64,000 nucleotides of DNA, from contig CAWVIZ010000014.1 in the NCBI GenBank assembly GCA_963929535.1, positions 372,001 through 436,000 of the forward strand, read 5' to 3'. The stretch's first letter is position 1; each line of letters starts with the position of its first letter. The stretch is from Pullilachnospira sp963929535. GTDB taxonomy: Bacteria > Bacillota > Clostridia > Lachnospirales > Lachnospiraceae. This document shows, one piece after another, positions 60,859 through 64,000 of the stretch. Below the pieces are notes generated by a model. The model was not told where the DNA came from and ran no database searches. It saw only the letters and a program-made list of their open reading frames with translations. The position numbers were made by a program, and so were the translations under genes.

Positions 60859-62475
60859 ATGACGGAAATGAAAAACTATTATGCTAGGCAAATTGAAGCG
60901 GGAAACACGGTTCTGGGTATTGAATTCGGTTCCACCAGGATCAAGGCGGTGCTCAACGATGAGAAAAATATTCCCATTGCCTCAGGAAGCCATGATTGGG
61001 AGAACCGGCTGGAAAACGGGATCTGGACCTACTCTCTGGAGGATATCTGGACGGGTCTGCAGGACTGCTACCGGGATCTGGCCAAAAATGTGGAGAAGGA
61101 GTACGGTGTTGCCCTTACCCGGCTGGGAGCGCTGGGTTTCAGCGGAATGATGCACGGTTATATGGCATTTGACGGACAGGAGCGGCTTCTGGTGCCTTTC
61201 CGCACCTGGAGAAATAATATCACCGGACCGGCGTCTGAAAAGCTGTCCGGACTGTTTCAGTACAATATTCCCCAGAGGTGGACGGTGGCCCATCTGTACC
61301 AGGCCATGCTGAACAAAGAGGAGCATGTAAAGGATATTACTTTTGTGACCACTCTTGCGGGATATATCCACTGGAGACTCACTGGAGAGAAAGTGCTGGG
61401 AATCGGGGAAGCATCCGGAGTGTTCCCCATTGATACGGAAAAGAAGGATTACCGCCAGGATCTGGTGGATAAATTTGACGGACTGGCGGAGGAAATGGGA
61501 TATTCCTGGAAGCTGAGGGATGTCTTCCCCCGCGTACAGGTGGCCGGACAGGTGGCCGGAAGCCTGACGGAGGAAGGAGCAAAGCTTCTGGATCCCTCCG
61601 GAACGTTGGAAGCGGGGATTCCCCTTTGCCCGCCTGAAGGAGATGCGGGAACGGGAATGACTGCCACCAACAGTGTGACCAAGAGAACGGGAAATGTCTC
61701 TGCGGGCACTTCCGTATTTGCCATGCTGGTGCTGGAAAAGGAGCTCTCCAGGGTATATCCGGAGATCGATATGGTGACTACTCCGGCAGGGGAGCTGGTG
61801 GCCATGGTGCACTGTCAGAACTGTACATCGGATCTGAATGCCTGGGTGGAACTGTTCGGGGAATTTTCTCAGGCCATGGGTATGAAAACAGATAAAAACC
61901 AGCTTTACAGTGTTCTGTACAATAAGGCGCTGGAAGGAGACGCGGACTGCGGCGGACTGCTGTCCTACTGCTATTTCTCCGGGGAGCACATCACCGATTT
62001 TACAGAGGGACGGCCGCTGTTTGTCAGAACTCCGGAGAGCCGTTTTACCCTGGCCAACTTTATGCGTTCCCATCTGTTTACCTCCCTGGGAGCGCTGAAG
62101 ATCGGTCTGGATATCCTGATGAAGGGGGAGCAGGTAAAGGTGGACAGGATCCTGGGACACGGCGGCCTGTTCAAGACCAAGGGAGTCGGGCAGAGGATCC
62201 TGGCAGCGGCGGTGAACGCCCCCGTATCCGTAATGGAAACGGCGGGAGAGGGAGGCGCCTGGGGCATTGCCATCCTGGCTTCCTATATGATGCGGAAGGA
62301 GGAGGGCGAGACGCTGGAGGCCTACCTGGAGAAAAAGGTCTTCGGTGAAAACGCGGGAACCGAGATGCAGCCGGATCCTGAGGATGTGAAGGGATTTGAG
62401 AAATTCATCGAGAGATATAAGGCCGGACTGGCCATCGAGCGGGCGGCTGTAGAGTGCCTGCGGCAGGAACGATGA
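60859..62475 (+). CDS. FGGY-family carbohydrate kinase
   Basis: Soluble sugar kinase of the ASKHA fold (538 aa). The N-terminal ATP/phosphate motif is VLGIEFGSTRIKAVL, the substrate-side segment is GFSGMMHGYMAF, and PPEGDAGTGM and GNVSAGTSVFAML come in the second domain. The C-terminal FGGY_C motif GHGGLFKTKGVGQRI to METAGEGGAWGIAIL is intact. By layout it is closest to xylulokinase-like proteins but differs enough that the sugar is uncertain. GGAGG lies 8 nt before the ATG. It has its own promoter/operator and a strong terminator, so it is probably a single-gene unit induced by a specific sugar. Confidence 0.88.
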   Translation: MTEMKNYYARQIEAGNTVLGIEFGSTRIKAVLNDEKNIPIASGSHDWENRLENGIWTYSLEDIWTGLQDCYRDLAKNVEKEYGVALTRLGALGFSGMMHGYMAFDGQERLLVPFRTWRNNITGPASEKLSGLFQYNIPQRWTVAHLYQAMLNKEEHVKDITFVTTLAGYIHWRLTGEKVLGIGEASGVFPIDTEKKDYRQDLVDKFDGLAEEMGYSWKLRDVFPRVQVAGQVAGSLTEEGAKLLDPSGTLEAGIPLCPPEGDAGTGMTATNSVTKRTGNVSAGTSVFAMLVLEKELSRVYPEIDMVTTPAGELVAMVHCQNCTSDLNAWVELFGEFSQAMGMKTDKNQLYSVLYNKALEGDADCGGLLSYCYFSGEHITDFTEGRPLFVRTPESRFTLANFMRSHLFTSLGALKIGLDILMKGEQVKVDRILGHGGLFKTKGVGQRILAAAVNAPVSVMETAGEGGAWGIAILASYMMRKEEGETLEAYLEKKVFGENAGTEMQPDPEDVKGFEKFIERYKAGLAIERAAVECLRQER

Positions 62476-62487
62476 GAACATGAGAAA

Positions 62488-62536
62488 GGCGCGCTGTGCG
62501 GATGTGGAGAACCATCCGTGGGCAGCGCGCCTTTTT
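62488..62536 (+). terminator. Rho-independent terminator after the FGGY kinase
   Basis: GGCGCGCTG (62488-62496) pairs with CAGCGCGCC (62523-62531), with an inner CGGATG/CATCCG stem, then TTTTT. Confidence 0.9.
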
Positions 62537-62704
62537 CTGCGCAGAGCGCTTAAAGGATCTTTTACCCCGCCGTATTTGCGGCGGGATGGCTGTGAATAAT
62601 AACGAACCGTTACAAAAAATAACCGGTTCCTGGCGTACACGGTTGCCAGTAAGCTGATTCAATGGTAAAGTAATAAAGTGAATTTTATGAGGGAGGATCT
62701 GATT

Positions 62705-63523
62705 ATGGAAGAGACAGTGAAAGAAAAATCATCAAAGCATCCGTCAGACCACACAGCCAGAAAAGCGTTCGCTGCCGCATTTCCCTACACGATTCCTATT
62801 TTTGCCGGCTTCTGGTTTTTGGGAATGACCTACGGGATCTATATGAATGTATCCGGGTTCAGCTTCTGGTATCCCATGGTAATGAGCCTTACCATCTTTG
62901 CCGGCTCTGTGGAGTTTGTGGCGGTGAATCTGCTTCTGGGAGCCTTCAATCCCCTGCAGGCGCTGGCTATGACCCTGATGATCAATGCCAGACATCTGTT
63001 TTATGGGATTTCCATGCTGGACCGGTTCCGGGGAACGGGATGGAAAAAGTTTTACCTGATCTTCGGCATGTGTGACGAGAGCTTTTCCATCAACTATACG
63101 GCCAGGATCTCGGAGGATGTGGACCGGGGATGGTTTATGTTTTTTGTAACGCTGCTGAATCATTTTTACTGGTTTTTCGGCGCTACACTGGGCGGGATTT
63201 TTGGCTCCCTGATACGATTTAATACGGAAGGGCTGGATTTTGTCATGACAGCCATGTTTGTGGTGATCTTTATGGAGCAGTGGCTGAAGGAGAAAGACCA
63301 TGTCAGCTCACTGCTGGGACTCCTGATCTCTCTGATCTGTCTGATCGCCTTTGGCGCCGACAATTTCATTATTCCGGCGATGATCGCCATGCTGGGGGTT
63401 CTGACGCTGATGAGGAAGGCCGGGAAATTTTCGGAGGTTCCTTCCGGCGGGCCGGAAGAAGCGGCAGGGGAGTGTCCGGAAGTCTCTGGCCTGGAAACCG
63501 GGAAAGGAGATGAGGCGCAGTGA
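62705..63523 (+). CDS. azlC: AzlC-family amino-acid exporter subunit
   Basis: Membrane protein of the AzlC/YgaZ family (272 aa), the large subunit of a branched-chain amino acid exporter. Typical segments are FPYTIPIFAGFWFLGMTYG, SLTIFAGSVEFVAVNLLLG, LMINARHLFYGISML and LIAFGADNFIIPAMIAML. The hydrophilic N- and C-terminal tails are longer than usual. Start 62705 is chosen because GGGAGG lies 8 nt upstream; in-frame ATGs at 62678 and 62687 precede that site. It overlaps azlD by 4 nt, as is normal for the pair. Confidence 0.92.
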   Translation: MEETVKEKSSKHPSDHTARKAFAAAFPYTIPIFAGFWFLGMTYGIYMNVSGFSFWYPMVMSLTIFAGSVEFVAVNLLLGAFNPLQALAMTLMINARHLFYGISMLDRFRGTGWKKFYLIFGMCDESFSINYTARISEDVDRGWFMFFVTLLNHFYWFFGATLGGIFGSLIRFNTEGLDFVMTAMFVVIFMEQWLKEKDHVSSLLGLLISLICLIAFGADNFIIPAMIAMLGVLTLMRKAGKFSEVPSGGPEEAAGECPEVSGLETGKGDEAQ

Positions 63524-63846
63524 CTCTGACACAGCAGATGATTACGATTGCCATGGTGGTCCTGGGGACTGCGATCACCAGATTTCTGCCGTTTCTGGTA
63601 TTTCCCGCAGGAAAGCCCACACCGAAATATATCCGGTATCTGGGAAAAGTCCTGCCGCCGGCCATTTTCGGACTGCTGGTGGTGTATTCCCTGAGAAATG
63701 TGGATATCCTTTCCGGAAACCATGGGATTCCGGAATTGCTGGCAGTGCTGCTGGTGATGGGACTTCATGTGTGGAAGCGCCAGATGCTGCTGTCCATTGC
63801 GGGAGGGACTGTATTTTACATGGTGCTGGTGCAGATGGTATTTTAA
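63520..63846 (+). CDS. azlD: AzlD-family exporter partner
   Basis: Small membrane protein (108 aa, about three to four segments) that pairs with AzlC. TRFLPFLVFPAGKPTPKYI and LGKVLPPAIFGLLVVYSLRN are family features. It starts with GTG overlapping the azlC stop (GTGA), so translation is coupled. A promoter/terminator element follows. Confidence 0.9.
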   Translation: MTLTQQMITIAMVVLGTAITRFLPFLVFPAGKPTPKYIRYLGKVLPPAIFGLLVVYSLRNVDILSGNHGIPELLAVLLVMGLHVWKRQMLLSIAGGTVFYMVLVQMVF

Positions 63847-63855
63847 AGAAAAACA

Positions 63856-63887
63856 ACTTGTATTTACGTTTGGACAAGTTTTATGAT
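63856..63887 (+). promoter_or_regulatory. Second promoter with ACTTGT-N12-ACAAGT operator
   Basis: ACTTGT (63856-63861), ACAAGT (63874-63879) and TATGAT (63882-63887), with the same spacings as at 60668-60699. It should drive a transcript leaving the right edge of the window, or a short RNA ending at 63940. Confidence 0.65.
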
Positions 63888-63889
63888 AG

Positions 63890-63940
63890 GAGCAGAAAAT
63901 CTGAAACGGCAGAAGCCGGGAAGGAATTCTGCTCTTTTTT
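63890..63940 (+). terminator. Rho-independent terminator (or attenuator)
   Basis: GAGCAGAA (63890-63897) pairs with TTCTGCTC (63927-63934), followed by TTTTTT. It serves azlCD but also lies only 3 nt after the -10 at 63882, so a transcript from that promoter would meet it at once. Confidence 0.75.
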
Positions 63941-64000
63941 ACTGTAGGCAGACCATGCGGACGGCAGCTGGAGAGATCCGGGACAGGGCAGCAGGCCGGT

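Noticed and set aside
1..64000. tRNA, rRNA, insertion sequence transposases, prophage genes
   Set aside because: I scanned for cloverleaf ends, rRNA core stretches, and transposase or integrase motifs and saw none I can support; a covariance-model search would be decisive for small RNAs.

Overview
The window looks like a chromosomal segment of a strictly anaerobic gut-type Clostridia bacterium, most likely Lachnospiraceae (Bacillota). The basis is strong AGGAGG ribosome binding sites, TTGACA/TATAAT promoters, a homodimeric pyruvate:ferredoxin oxidoreductase, a pyruvate phosphate dikinase whose catalytic His falls at residue 455 as in the Clostridium symbiosum enzyme, a PPi-type phosphofructokinase, domain-permuted GH3 glucosidases and a type I-C CRISPR-Cas locus. 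The species cannot be fixed from sequence alone. Almost all genes are on the + strand.

Layout. 1-9.3 kb is a glycan-use cluster: the end of a sugar ABC permease, two permuted GH3 beta-glucosidases and, between them, a GH78 alpha-L-rhamnosidase. 9.3-17.6 kb holds a 167-bp tandem repeat, an ABC-F ATPase, a CcdA-like membrane protein, a minus-strand group (AraC regulator, NagB, CAT-like acetyltransferase) and a nucleotidyltransferase/NahK-like sugar kinase pair. 17.7-30.4 kb carries PFOR, a phosphoribosyltransferase-like protein, an SseB-like protein, an M16 peptidase, Era, RecO, a lipoprotein and glycyl-tRNA synthetase. 30.7-45.1 kb carries a GH35 beta-galactosidase, two minus-strand genes, PPi-phosphofructokinase and PPDK (a pyrophosphate-linked glycolysis pair), a DUF3021/LytTR pair, a CsoR-CopA copper module with a clear CsoR operator, and an aldo/keto reductase.

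45.2-56.5 kb is the defence region. It has a degenerate array of about 52-bp hairpin-forming units, a short decayed CRISPR array (7 repeats) ending 14 nt before cas3, then cas3, a DUF3990-DUF3791 gene pair with its own strong promoter, cas5c-cas8c-cas7c-cas4-cas1-cas2, and a healthy array of 17 repeats. The two arrays share a leader with a conserved inverted repeat. The DUF3990/DUF3791 pair inside the cas operon is the best candidate here for an undescribed, possibly toxin-antitoxin-like, CRISPR-linked system.

56.6-64 kb carries a nitroreductase, a TetR regulator, DegV, an orphan PduB-like microcompartment shell protein, a shortened ABC-2 permease, an FGGY sugar kinase and AzlC/AzlD. Two promoters in this part share an ACTTGT-N12-ACAAGT operator-like motif. 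A dispersed family of about 30-nt imperfect palindromes (GTGACAG...AACTGT) recurs in intergenic spaces through the window.
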